NCBI RefSeq assembly: GCF_001723175.1 | Contig: NC_064654.1 | Location: 1,550,001 to 1,614,000, forward strand | Direction of reading: 5' to 3' | Length of the DNA stretch: 64,000 nucleotides | Origin: Penicillium oxalicum | Lineage: Eukaryota > Ascomycota > Eurotiomycetes > Eurotiales > Aspergillaceae | Part shown: positions 32,165 to 43,384 of the stretch, piece by piece | Layout: each line of letters begins with the position of its first letter | Numbering within the stretch: position 1 is the stretch's first letter | Made by a program: the position numbers and the translations under genes | The notes under the pieces: generated by a model | The model's input: only the letters and a program-made list of their open reading frames with translations | Databases searched by the model: none | What the model was told of the DNA's origin: nothing

Positions 32165-34023
32165 TACTTAATATCCTTTATTTCCGTACTAGTAGTAACT
32201 ATTAGGTAGCTATCTTATAGGTATATAAGTAGGGTTATTATAGCTATCTTATAGGTATATAAGTAATGTTATTATAGCTATCGTTTTTCGTAATCAGATA
32301 CTAAACTAAGACTCTCTGTTTATTAGCGGTCTTCCGCTAGTCTTTAATAACCTTTATTATATTTACTAATAGACCGTTAAACGTATTCGTTAAACTTTCT
32401 AAATCTTAGCCTCTTAAAGAGCTTATAATCTTGTTTATAGAGTCCCTATTCTTCGGAGTATCTATTATTTTCGTCCCTCGTATAATTTTTCTCTAGAATC
32501 CGCGTAGACCTAGATTCCTTTCTAGGTACTATATAGCCTATCGCGAGATCGTAATCCTTCTAGTCCTAATTTAGATCCCTAGTAGCTTTTTCGATCTAAT
32601 TAAAAGAGATCCGTCTTTTACTCCTAGAAGGGTAGTTAATATTAATTTTCTTCTTCTTATTAATTTCGATCTTAACTTTTCGGTAGTCCTTCGATAAACT
32701 AGTATATCTTTCTAGATCGCTAATATCTCCTCTCTTTACTAGTACGATAATACGATAAAAATATAGTTAGATATATATAGAAGTCGTCCTATTCGATACG
32801 ATTTCTATAGAAACTCTATAGCTAGGTACGAGTATAGGTAGCCTATAGGCTATCTATATCGCGATACTAATCTTTAAAATCCTAGAAGAACTCCTTATTC
32901 CTTACCTACTATTTAAATTCGCCTTAACCTATATATATTATAGCTAACCGTAGTAATCTAGAAGGATCTCTAAAATTCGCGTATATTCTTATATTATACG
33001 CTTATACATACGCTTAAAACTATCTAAGAATTCTAATATATTTCTGCCTTCGAATCAGGGCGTACTAGGGGTCCCTAGCTTAGGTATAGTCCTAACTATA
33101 TATCGTAAAGTTTATATCTCCGAATTTAGCGTATAAACTTACGTTAGTATCGGCGAAGGAGCTAGTCTCTAAGGTAGTAGCGGTAGTAGCGGTACTCTCT
33201 CGCTAAACCCTTTAGGCGACCCTTTAGCAGATTCAGAGGGGCTCTATCGCTAGGATTACGATAGGTATCGAAAGAGGTTATATTCGTAGTATATCTAAAG
33301 ATATTCTATAGTCGTTTAGTTATTTAGATTACGATAATTACTTTAGCTTCGTAGGCTCTATCTAGTCCGGATATTTTTAGGGTTTTTTAGGTATAATAGT
33401 ATCCTAAGGGATATAGCAAGATTCGCAAGGTAATTAACTCTTCGTATTTAACGAAGTCGTAAAATTAGTAGCTAGTCTAGATAGTAGCGCAATTCCTAAT
33501 TCTTTTTAATTTTTCTTCTGTATTCGCACTCTTTTTTATAGCCGTTTTTCTCTCCTTTATCGCTTTCCGTCGCCATTAGTATATATTCGGCTCGCGATTT
33601 CTTCTGCAGAAGAATTTTGTAACTACTATCTTAGCGTAGTATTTTCTTCTAGTAAGATCTTCGTATTAGCCGCCTATAGCAGTCTTTCTAGAGTGATAAA
33701 CTAGCTCTATATAAAGTTCGGATATACTACGTTTATCTATTAATATAATTAGTCCGGAGACATTTTTAGTAATCGAATTAATATCTCTCGATCCTCTTAG
33801 TATCGATTAGCTAATAATCCGCGAACAAGATAGGTATATCGATCGAATAAAGGTATAGTATTAGCTATAAGACCCTTAGTAGGAGCAGCCCCCTATATAT
33901 AGCTAAAAGTCGCGTATTTAGCTATAATATAAGGTATTAGTTTCGAATAGTAGTCTTAATTTCTCTTAATTTTCGTTAGGTTAAACGCGTTACCTACTTT
34001 TTCTGCAGAAAAGTACAGAATTT

Positions 34024-34255
34024 CTTAATTATAGTAGTAGTCGTAATAGTAGTCGTAGCAGTCGTGGCTATCTTAGTAGTAGTCTTAGTAGTAGTCGCGG
34101 TAGTAGTAGCGGTCGTTTTAGTCTTAGCGGTCGCAGTAGTAGCGTCAATCTTAGTAGCAATCTTAGTAGCAATCTTAGCAGCAATCTTAGTAGCAATCTT
34201 AGTAGTAATCTTAGTAGTAATCTTAGTAGTAATCTTAGCAGCAATCTCAGCAGCG
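34024..34255 (-). repeat. Tandem array at gag start of element F
   Basis: About eight to nine 12 bp units of CTTAGTAGCAAT type (34147-34250) plus looser TAGTAGTCG repeats. The coding strand opens at ATG 34266 (MKGSAAEIAAK) and gives Ile-Ala/Thr-Thr-Lys repeats, a strongly basic tail. The array is longer than in E or H. Both strands stay open here only because the unit length is a multiple of three. Confidence 0.85.
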
Positions 34256-34339
34256 GATCCTTTCATAATCGCATCGTAGGAATAGTATGGTCCTCTATCT
34301 CAGCTACCTTTATTGCAAAACCCCTGCGTTAGTCACCAA

Positions 34340-34689
34340 TAAAGAGGGGAATGCTTATAGCAGTCTGATCTCACTAGATAGGTCGAGTTATAGAGGAACT
34401 AAACTAAATCTACAAGCACGCAAGTCCTAGAATCCTCCAAGGTAATCGTAAGATCCGATATTAGGTACTAAAGGCAGGATTTAAAAAGAGTATAACATTA
34501 CAAGTGTAAGGAATCCGACTATAAAGACTGTCCAGAATCCTCCGTCCAAACTATTAATCAAAACCGATGATAATGATCCTAAAGATCCCGTAGCCTAGGT
34601 CTTAGATAACCTCCCTAGGCGGTCAGGCTATCAGGCATCTCTCACTACTAAACATCTACTAAGTATATACAACCGAATCCCCCACTACA
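34340..34689 (-). repeat. 5' LTR of element F (350 bp)
   Basis: TAAAGAGGGG...CCCCACTACA on +; the neighbouring primer site keeps TTGGTGACTAACGC on the coding strand. Confidence 0.9.
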
Positions 34690-35201
34690 ATATCTAAGTC
34701 GAACTCCGCCGTTTATGCTAATCCTGTTGCTAATTCGAACCCTGTTGCTAATATGAACCCTGCTGCTGATGTGAACCCTGTTACTAATGTGAACCCTGCT
34801 GCTAAGCTAAACTTCGTCGCCTAGTTTGATCCTATCGTAGGGTCTAGTCCTGATATATGGAAGTCTGCTATGAGTAAGAATCTAATAGCGACGCGGAGGG
34901 CCCTGCTAATAAGGTTGACATAGGCGTGCTAAAACGGAGCTATGGAGTACTTTATAAAGATAGGTTGACTTGGGACGAGAAAAGGCTCTGCGATGTTGCT
35001 AGGGTCTACGGTTGGTAAGGATCCGGTACTAAGCGGGGTGCTAAGGGACGATTTTAGGCTAGGGTCCTCGGTGGTAGCGATAAGGAATAAGGGTGCTATC
35101 TTTGCTAAGATTGTGGCCTCTGCTGATCTTGGGTACGATATATACCCTGTGTGCCCTACGTGCCCTGTATACCCTACGTGCCCTATATGCCCTGCGTGCC
35201 C
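34690..35201 (+). pseudogene. Unrecognised coding-like fragment with short repeats, cut by element G
   Basis: RIP is light. On + a frame reads tandem NPVANxNPAA-type units (34725-34800, an 18-24 bp degenerate repeat), SSPDIWKSAMSKNLIATRR, then a 108-codon open frame from 34993 (MLLGSTVGKDPVLSG...) that ends in CPTCP/CPACP repeats built from a 9 bp TGCCCTACG-like unit (35149-35200). Element G begins directly after. The frame changes at least once. Could be a retroelement ORF1 or a host gene; undecided. Confidence 0.35.
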
Positions 35202-35635
35202 TATAACAGGGATTCCTTTGTTATATCTCCCCGATCAGCCCCCGGAAGGCCTTAGGCCCACAACCCCCCCCAGGCACCCGATACCATCAGGTGACCGCGG
35301 ACCAACAGGGCAGCCTTAGGCACCTATCCACTATTCCCTCTGACCTCTCACATATACTACCCGGGTCCTATAGGCCCTAGGGCCTAGAGAATTAGGCTAG
35401 GGCTATACTACTATTCCAAAGGTTTCGAACTAATTAGGTTCTATCGCGTAGGCTTATAGTAAAGGGAACCATCAGGCTCCCGTACGAAATTTAGGAGTAC
35501 TATAAGATAGCCCTCCTCGAGGGAACCTCGAGGGATCCTTAAGAATTAGTCTTAGAATTCACTTACTAACTAGCGGCGCCCTCTTCCTCCCTAACAATTA
35601 AGTCCTTCTACCTTATATAAGTAGATCTCGTTATA
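35202..35635 (+). repeat. 5' LTR of element G
   Basis: TATAACAGGG...GATCTCGTTATA. The outer 160 bp keep CA/TG (ACCATCAG, GTGACCGCGGACCAAC); the inner part is RIPed. Confidence 0.92.
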
Positions 35636-35689
35636 ATTCTAATTCTTCTCCCTAATTATTACTATAGGAAGATAGCGCCCTGAACCTAT

Positions 35690-36800
35690 AGTTATACTAA
35701 CGAGCTTTAGAACCCTCCCTATACAGAGGACGCCCTTAATCTAGATCCTAAGAACCCTCCTAGACTACCTCCGTACTAATTAGAAGAGACTACCCTAAGC
35801 TCCCCCGACCCTCCTAAAGGGAAGCCTACTAGCCTAGGGTTCCTTAACGTATATCTTAAGATAATATAAGAAACAATCCGGAAGCTCGAATAACTTACTA
35901 TCTTACGCTAGTAGATCGCTAACCTCTAGATAGGCCTCCGAACCTATAACCCTACCCCTCGAGGATAAGGCTACTACTAGTTATCCTATAAAGACTCTAA
36001 GGAAGATAGGCGGGACGCTAAGGAAATTAGGCTCTCTAATATCCCGACCTTCTCGAAGGAATTTACCCTCTAGAAGCGTTAGGAGTAGCACCTCGACCTC
36101 CGCTAAAAGTTTAAGAGGGCCCTAAGAAAATATAGGATAGAGAAGCGCAAGATCCTTAGGGTACTCGCCTATATAGATACTACCTACTAATAGAGATAGT
36201 ACTAGTACTATAAAGAGAAGGGGCTAATATATAACCGCCCTATCGAAGAAGACTAGGAATACTTTAAGAAATAGACCCTAACCCTAATCAAGAACGCTAT
36301 AAGCCTAGAGTCCGAGGTTATATCCTAACTCGAAAAGGCGTACTAGCGAAGAGACGAGAATCCGCGGGAATTCTATACCCGCCTCGATATCCTTAAGTAA
36401 TACTTTCTACAGACCTACGAGAAAGAGCGGGCCCTTACCTACTTCGCAAAACTATAGTACAACCTATAGTATAATATCCGCCTCTACTAGATCCGACTCC
36501 CGGAAAGCTAGGACGAGATAATTAATATAGCCTACTACTACTAGGAAATCTAGACGCTCGGAAGAAAACGCAAGGCCCTTAATAAGGCCCTAATAACTAA
36601 CTAAGAAAGGCGACTAAAAGGGCGTTAGGGAACTACAAAAGGAAGGGATAGGGATAGGAAGCCCTAAGAACGGTCCCGAGATAGTAACCCTATAGGAGAG
36701 GATAGCAAGAAGAAGACCTACTATCTCTATAAGAGCGAGGAGTACTTCGTAAATAGATACTAATAGAAGAAAAGAATAGTCTAAGCGGCTACCTAGGAAA
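35690..36800 (+). pseudogene. Element G gag; zinc knuckle with all four ligands changed to Tyr
   Basis: Capsid-like frame with FSKEFTL, LRVLAYIDT and many stops. The knuckle spacing C-x2-C-x4-H-x4-C is exact at codons 36719, 36728, 36743 and 36758, but each now reads Tyr (TAC or TAT): Y-Y-L-Y-K-S-E-E-Y-F-V-N-R-Y. The intervening residues are conserved. This is a clear record of RIP acting on TGC/TGT and CAC. Confidence 0.75.
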
Positions 36801-36849
36801 AAGACTAGGAGACAAAGTAAAGATCCCTTCTTCGTCTCCCGCTCTTATA

Positions 36850-39800
36850 GGGACCTAGACCCGCTTTAATATCAGAATTACTATCTAGGATAACCTCGAG
36901 ACCTATATAGACCTCGATAGCAGGGCTAAAGTCGATCTAGTTAGCTAGGAATTCGTATAATATTATAAGTTCGACTAAGCTAAGCTAATAGCTCCCCTAA
37001 TTAATATAGTAAATATATAAGAGACACCTACTTACAGAGTATAGAAGATCCCTATCCGTATAACTAACTCCTATAGTATAACGCGCTAATTTATCCGCCC
37101 CTATATAGCTATAGACCGGGACCCGCGGCTAGAAGATAGCCTAGTTCTCCTCTCGATAACTATCTTATATAACCTTAACCTCTACCTATCCGCAAGAGAC
37201 TAGCGGTAGTAGTTTAGCTCCCCCTCCTTTAAGCTACTAAATCCTAGGAGGTTTACGAAATTAACGAGAAACGAGGCTTATATCTTCGCGGTAGTCCGCC
37301 TACTAGAGACTGAAGAGGTATAGCTCCCCCTAGATAAGAGAATAGAAGAAAAGGGTAAGCTAGACCTACCCCCTAAGCTTAGGGAACACCGAAAGTTCTT
37401 CTTCTTAATAAGCTCTAAGACCCTCCCTCCTTCTAACTAGCACGACTATACTATCGACCTCCTATCTAGCGTAAAAGTACCGTTTAGCCCTATTTATCCC
37501 CTCTCCTAGAAGGAGCTTAGGGAATTAAAACGCTACCTTAATAAAAATATAGCGAACGGACGTATTAGACCCTCTAAGAGCCCTACTAGGGCACCGATCC
37601 TCTTTATTCCTAAGGCAGACAGGACCCTATAGCTATACGTCGATTATCAGAGACTTAATAAAGTATCGATTAAAAATCGATACCCTCTCCCCCTTATCTC
37701 CGAGATCCTCGACCGGGTAGCTAACGCAAAATTCTTTAGCAAAATTAATATCTAAGACGTATACTACTGGATCCGTATTAAAGAAGGGGACGAGTAGAAG
37801 ACTACCTTCTGAACCTATTATAGATACTTCGAATATATAGTTATACCCTTTAGCCTTACTAACACCCTAGCTACCTTCTAAAATTATATCTATACCGCCC
37901 TCTATAATATCCTCGATATCTATACGGTTACCTACCTTAATAATATCCTTATCTTCTTAAGGACTAGGGAAGAATATACGGGATACCTCCGGAACGTTAT
38001 CTCCTAGCTCTAGGAAGCTAGCCTATATATAAAGGCCTCTAAGTATATATTTTACTCGCCCTATATCGACTTCCTCGGATTCGTTATCTTAACCAAGGGA
38101 GTCTCTATAGACCCCTAACGAGTTAAGGATATCGCGAACTAGGAACTACCTACTACCTACTAGGATATCTAAGTCTTCCTAGGATTCGCGAACTACTACT
38201 AGAGATTTATTCGGAACTATTTAAGGATCGTACTACCTCTTACCTCCCTTCTAAAGAGAAGCGAGAATAGCAAAAAACTAGGGAAGGTATCCCTAATACT
38301 CGAAGAATAGGTAGCTTTCCGCCGCCTAATCGCCGCCTTCTAAATAGCCCTCCTACTATAATACTTCGACCCTATAGAACCTATCCGCCTCAAAACTAAC
38401 GCGTCGAATAGGGCTATAGCAGGTATCCTATCCTAGCCTAATAGCTAGGGAGCCTAGTACCTAGTAGCTATATAGTCTAAGAAATTCTTAGGGGCTAAAA
38501 CCTAATAGGGGACCCTAGATTAGGAGCTATTCGTAATTATCTACTCCTTTAAATACTAGCGGTACTATCTAGAGGGAAGTACCTACCTAATTAAGGTCTA
38601 TTCAGACTACGCTAACCTATAGGTCTTTATAAAGCAGACTAAGCTAAATAGGAGATAGGCAAGATAGTATCTATCTCTGACCCTCTTTAATTTTATAATT
38701 AAGTATTAGGTAGGGAAGCTAAACCCTACTAATAGGCTATCTAGACGATAGCTACTAGCTAACTACAAGGTTAACTTAATCTCGCTACTTTAGAAGCGGA
38801 TATTAGTCGAGAACCTCCTAGCTAATCACTAGGAGGCAGACGTCTAGTCGCTAACTATAGGAACCCTATTACTAATAGTAAAGGACCTAACCTTACGGAT
38901 CCCTACCTTCGAAGAAAACAAAGAGTAGGATAAGTTAGTTAGAAGAACTAACTAGGAGGAGCTAGGCCGTACGCGACTAGTCTCCTATATATAAGTCTAA
39001 ACGGCTTATACCCCTAAGACAGCCTACTAGAACGCTAGCGAGGGCCTAAAGGACCTACTCTAGCGGCTTTAGGAAGAAGATCCGGAGACCTAGCGCCGTA
39101 AAGCTACTATCTAAGGTCGCGACTAAGGGTAGAAGGGCTAGAGTATTAGCCCCGAGAGGTTAGTACGATTCTGTTACAGGATCTATATCCCTATAGGGAG
39201 TAACCTAAGGATAAGACTCCTAAGTATCTACTACAATAACCCTATAGCCAGGTATTTTAGAAGAACTAGGACCCTAGACCTAATCTAAAGGAAGTTCTAC
39301 TAGCCTAATCTTAATAGAGACATAGCTAACTACGTAGGATTATACTAAATATACTAGGGCGTCGTAGCGCGACGATATAAGCTATATAGAGAATTATAAC
39401 CGCTCCCTATACCTATCCGCCTATTCGCGGAAATCTCGATAGACTTTATTATAGGACTACTACTAGCGATCTAGAAGGGGTAGCATATTAACGCTATCCT
39501 AGTAATCGTAGACTGATTCACGAAAATATATATATTCCTACTAGTATCCTCGACGATAATAGCGGCTAAGCTAGCTAAGATAGTATATAACAAGGTAGAA
39601 TTAAAATATGGATAGCTAGAAGGAATCGTAAGCGACTAAGGCCTAGTCTTTATAAGCTAGTTCTAGACAAAGCTATACTATATCTCTAGGATCTGCCTAA
39701 GGCTATCTATAGTATTCTACCCGTAAACTAATAGGTAAATAGAACGAATAAACTAGGCGCTAGAGTACTATCTACGATACTTCACGAACAAGGACTAAAC

Positions 39801-40530
39801 CGCGTAGCTATCCCTACTAAGAATAGCAGAGTATATATATAATAACGCAAAAAATTTAAATATCAGACTCTCGCTATTCGAGGCCCTAATTAGCTACTCC
39901 CTAGACTTCTAGAAGAGTTTCGAGGACGAAACCTTAGGAAGGGAGGCACTAGCTAGTACGACCTATATAGAGGCAAGAATAAGACTCGAGAACCTAAAAG
40001 TCCCGGTCGCTATAGCAAGATTACAGAAGCTCGAGTAGATCCGCGAATACCTTAAGGAATACTAGCGATTAGCGGCCGAATCTATAATAAAAAACTATAA
40101 TAAAAACTACTAACCCTAGACCCTATAGAAGGGAACCCTCGTAGGACTATCTATAAAGAACCTACGACTTAAGACAAACCGGAAGCTATCCTCTCGCTTT
40201 ATTAGCCTCTTTAGGGTTATAGAGACTATCAGAAAGTAAGCCTACTAGCTAGTACTACCTAAATAGTATAGCCGAATTTATAATATCTTCTATATCTCTT
40301 TTCTCGAGCCCTAGAGGCGAATAGCCGAGTTAAGGGAGGAAGCCCTACTAATACCCGAGCTAGAGGATAATAACGAGTATAAGATAGAAGAAATCAAGGA
40401 CGAATAAGAAATCGAGAACGAAATATACTTCTTAATTAAATAGAAAGGATAGCCCTCGGAATATAACTAATAGGTACCCGAGGCAAATATAACGAACGTA
40501 TAGCAGAGTATTAATAAATTCAGAAAGTAA
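36850..40530 (+). pseudogene. Element G pol (RT, RNase H, integrase, chromodomain)
   Basis: RT about 37540-38080: [37 protein letters not shown], and the catalytic box at 37933-37944, now YLNN: both metal-binding Asp became Asn by TG-to-TA changes. RNase H about 38380-38720. Integrase about 39200-39900 (EISIDFIIGLLL near 39430; VIVD-FTK; a segment like the usual QTDGQTER follows). Chromodomain about 40385-40500: EIENEIYFLIK-KG, PSEYN-WVPE, where stops sit at Trp sites; it would guide integration to methylated histone H3. Inactive. Confidence 0.85.
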
Positions 40531-40599
40531 AGGAAAAGGGCCTAGATAGATAGGAAAGAGACGATCAGGAGGCCCTTCTAGGCGACCTAGGCGTAATAA

Positions 40600-41555
40600 A
40601 CACTAAGGGAAGAATTCGCCCCGATAGAGACGGAAACCCTAGTAACTAAGACCGTGGCGGAAGACCCTACGCTATCTACCTAAGTATAAATACCTACGTA
40701 AATAGTCCGCTAAAAAACCTACTTAGCGTTAACCTATACTAAATAGCCTATATCCCTAGGCTAGAGCTAGGGAAAGTAACTTAAATAGTACCGCTTAACC
40801 TCCTTCCTAGAAGTAATATTAGCGGTAGGGTAGGGAAGCCCTACTAACGATATACAATAGGCCTTAACTAGCTTATAGTACTCCCGCTAGCTTTTCTATA
40901 ACTACCTATTAGGAAGCCGAACTATCACACAGAACTACTAGAATATATACCTAAGACCTAGTCTTCTCCTTACTCTTCCTACTCTTCTCGTTAACTAGGC
41001 GGAAGGACCTCCGATATTCGATCTCGACACAATTAAAGACCGTAGCTAGATTAGCGGCCGTATCGTAAATAGTACCCTAGAGGGCACCCGGCTATAATAT
41101 ATACTTAACCTACTAGGAAGAATCGGTATTATCCTTCTAAAAACGACTATACTACCGCAAGATCGTTCCGAGATTATAGGTATCCCCTACTAACGTAGCA
41201 GAGACCTACAAAGTATTAGTAAGGAGACCTAACCTAATATAACTACTAAAAGACGTATAGGAGGATAGCTCGAGCCCCGGCTATAATACTATTTATAAGA
41301 AACCGATATCCTTGCGTTAAGCATATAGTTTATCTCGAAGGGACCGGGGGGGATTATAGGCACTGGCGGGACCAGCCAGGTATTATAATCCTTCACGGTC
41401 GTCCGCAGATAAGATACATACTAGGAGAACCAGTTATAGTTCGATACCTATAAGGTAAGCGCGCGGGTCTTCCTCGACGTCGCGGTTTTCTTCGTAGTCT
41501 TCGGCGTTGCTTTAGCGACCTTCGTCCTACGCTTAGTATAGCTCGAAGTAGCCAT
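40600..41555 (-). pseudogene. Antisense ORF of element G, unknown function
   Basis: ATG at 41555 (MATSSYTKRRTKVAKATPK) starts a Lys/Arg/Thr-rich tail like a nuclear localisation or DNA-binding extension, then SNYNWFS, TTVKDYNTWLVPPVP, PPGPFEINYMLNARISV. Near 41250 the frame shifts and continues SSYIRLGLLTNTL, SATLVGDTYNLGTILR, FNCVEIEYRRSFRLVNEKS, with stops only as TAG at Trp/Gln-like sites. The end is unclear; the frame seems to run on to about 40600, overlapping the chromodomain tail. No family recognised. Same position and opposite orientation to pol as in D and A/B. Confidence 0.55.
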
Positions 41556-41745
41556 ACTAACCACAGACTTCCTTACGGTTCCCCGGGCGGACGAGCTCGT
41601 AGCTATAATAGAATCAGAGGATAGGAGAAGGAAAGATAGAGGGAAATAACAGGAGGAAGAAAGACCCTAGGGCCTAAGGGAACCTCCCGAGGAACAAAGA
41701 AACCCTCCTCCCTAGGGCTAGCGCTCGCTAGGGTCTAGCGACCCT

Positions 41746-41756
41746 AGAGGGGAGGA
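41746..41756 (+). other. Polypurine tract of element G
   Basis: AGAGGGGAGGA, 4 bases before the 3' LTR; plus-strand primer. Confidence 0.7.
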
Positions 41757-41760
41757 TAGT

Positions 41761-42197
41761 TATAACAGGGATTCCTTTGTTATATCTCCCCGATTAGCCC
41801 CCGGAAGGCCTTAGGCCTACAACCCCCCCCCCTAGGCACCCGATACTATCAGGTAACCGCGGACTAACAGGGCAGCCTTAGGCACCTATCTACTATTCCC
41901 TCTGACCTCTTATATATACTACCCGGGTCCTGTAGGCCCTAGGGCCTAGAGAATTAGGCTAGGGCTGCACTACTGTTCCGAAGGTTTCGAACCGATCAGG
42001 TTCTATCGCGCAGGCTTATAGTAAAGGGAACCATCAGGCTCCTGTGCGAAATTTGGGAGTACTATAAGATAGCCCTCCTCGAGGGAACCTCGAGGGATCC
42101 TTAAGAATCAGTCTTGGAATTCACTTGCCGACCAGCGGCGCCCTCTTCCTCCCTAACGATCAAGTCCTTCTACCTTGCACAAGTAGATCTCGTTACA
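41761..42197 (+). repeat. 3' LTR of element G
   Basis: TATAACAGGG...GATCTCGTTACA. Mirror image of the 5' LTR in RIP: the inner 170 bp are RIPed (ACTATCAG, GTAACCGCGGACTAAC), the outer part from about 41930 is not. Confidence 0.92.
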
Positions 42198-43379
42198 GTT
42201 TCAACAGACATGTCAAATTGAATGATGCCCACCTATTGCGTAGATCAACCATTTTCGTTTTTCGACCTTCCTTGGTGTTCAATCTCATATTTCTCATATT
42301 CTCCAACCATCTAGATGCTGTGTCCTGCCTTCCAGGCAGAAGGTATCGTGGATCTCGTGCTGGATCGATGAATGCAACAGTCACGCACAATAGACCGTGA
42401 TCCGGTGATCTCTGCGACAGAATCCATCAAGTGAGAATGGGCGGAGAATATGAATATCAGGCTCTTTGGGTAAGGAGCCACCTTATGGGCCAAAAAAGTT
42501 AATGGTCTTAGATGAGTGTTTATATCACTTAGGTTGATCAACAGTAATATTTACTTCCTCCTCCATGACCAAACAATTGTTGGCTAGCTTCATGGTTCTT
42601 GGTTCAAGTACGGCAGCTCATATAATGAAAAGTTGCTTTGACCAGGTAACACCATCTGACAAAGACCAAATCCTCTCAGCTGACGTTGGAAAAGAAATGA
42701 CTCAAGTTCGAAAGAAAACAATGCATGAGACCAGGTCTAGGAAATTTTCATGGAAGAAACCCAACTTTTAGGCTTGAAATTTTACTTGTTCAGATGATCC
42801 ATATGGAAGAAGTCGCGCCTCAAGATGAAAGACATCAGTTCCGAGTTCTGAGGGAGATCTTTTAGAGACTCAGGTCACCATTTCGATAGGCGTGGCGGTG
42901 AGATTCCAACTTACGAACAGAATCCTACAACATACGCTTGCTCATCCCCATCTGTTTGGCAAGCGTAATTCAGCCCTACCCCTAAGTCTATGGGATTGCA
43001 ATATGAATAGATTCCATTTCATTTGTCCCGCCCAGGGAAAAAGATCAATGTGGAAAACGTACCCTGCTAGGATGAAGGGCTGGGCGATCTAGGCTGAGAC
43101 ACATCAGTGAGCTCTACGAGTCTACCCCATTTGAGAGAGTTTGCCCTCTCCAGATGTTTGCTAGGCCTAGCAGCGGTCATGTGTCTTGAGGGTTTTTCCC
43201 CTATCGTGGGTTTTCCCTCTCTCTGTCTTCTTCCTTCTCCCTAGACTTCCTAATCCTAGTTATCTCGCCTCTAGATTGCTTCCTTGCCTTGTAGACCTAT
43301 AGGTCTATTAGGTTATAAGCCTGATCGCAATAGTGAGGCCTAAATTTGTGAAAACTGCAAGTTCTTAAATTTTTAATTA
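42198..43379. other. Island with little RIP, no recognised gene
   Basis: Ordinary base composition to about 43100, then slightly AT-richer. Open frames of 65-76 codons occur on both strands (for example minus 42390-42193 with DPARDPRYLLPGRQD), too short and overlapping to accept as genes. A pyrimidine-rich stretch TTTTCCCTCTCTCTGTCTTC lies near 43212. Possibly exon pieces of a host gene; undecided. Confidence 0.35.
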
Positions 43380-43384
43380 CTAAA
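43380..43384 (+). repeat. Target-site duplication of B, left (CTAAA)
   Basis: Matches 57301-57305 exactly. Confidence 0.85.

Larger units (their letters stand above)
28621..34689 (-). mobile_element. Gypsy element F (E family), truncated, with nested pogo element
   Basis: Same sequence as E from E position 10671 to 14650: 5' LTR (34340-34689), primer site, gag array, gag and protease region. RT, RNase H, integrase and 3' LTR are missing; the break at 28621 is sharp and abuts the GC island. A 2038 bp pogo transposon sits at 30127-32164. RIP is slightly heavier than in E. Useful as a second RIP-independent reading of the family. Confidence 0.88.
35202..42197 (+). mobile_element. Complete chromovirus G (7.0 kb), RIP-mutated inside
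   Basis: LTRs of 434 and 437 bp with ends TGTAAC/GTTACA; polypurine tract 41746-41756. On +: gag with zinc knuckle, RT (YLNN), RNase H, integrase and a chromodomain (about 40385-40500). An antisense frame lies before the 3' LTR. The 5 bp outside the two LTRs (TGCCC and GTTTC) do not match, so the ends may come from recombination or a deletion. RIP is strong between about 35360 and 41930 and weak outside, with its limits inside the LTRs. Confidence 0.92.

Noticed and set aside
34064..34279. 71-codon plus-strand Val/Leu/Ala repeat protein
   Set aside because: Antisense of the 12 bp gag array; both strands are open because the unit is a multiple of three. The minus strand has the real gag context.
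42125..43092. Several 65-91 codon frames
   Set aside because: The first begins inside G's LTR; the others overlap on opposite strands and resemble no family. Kept only as an unassigned island.
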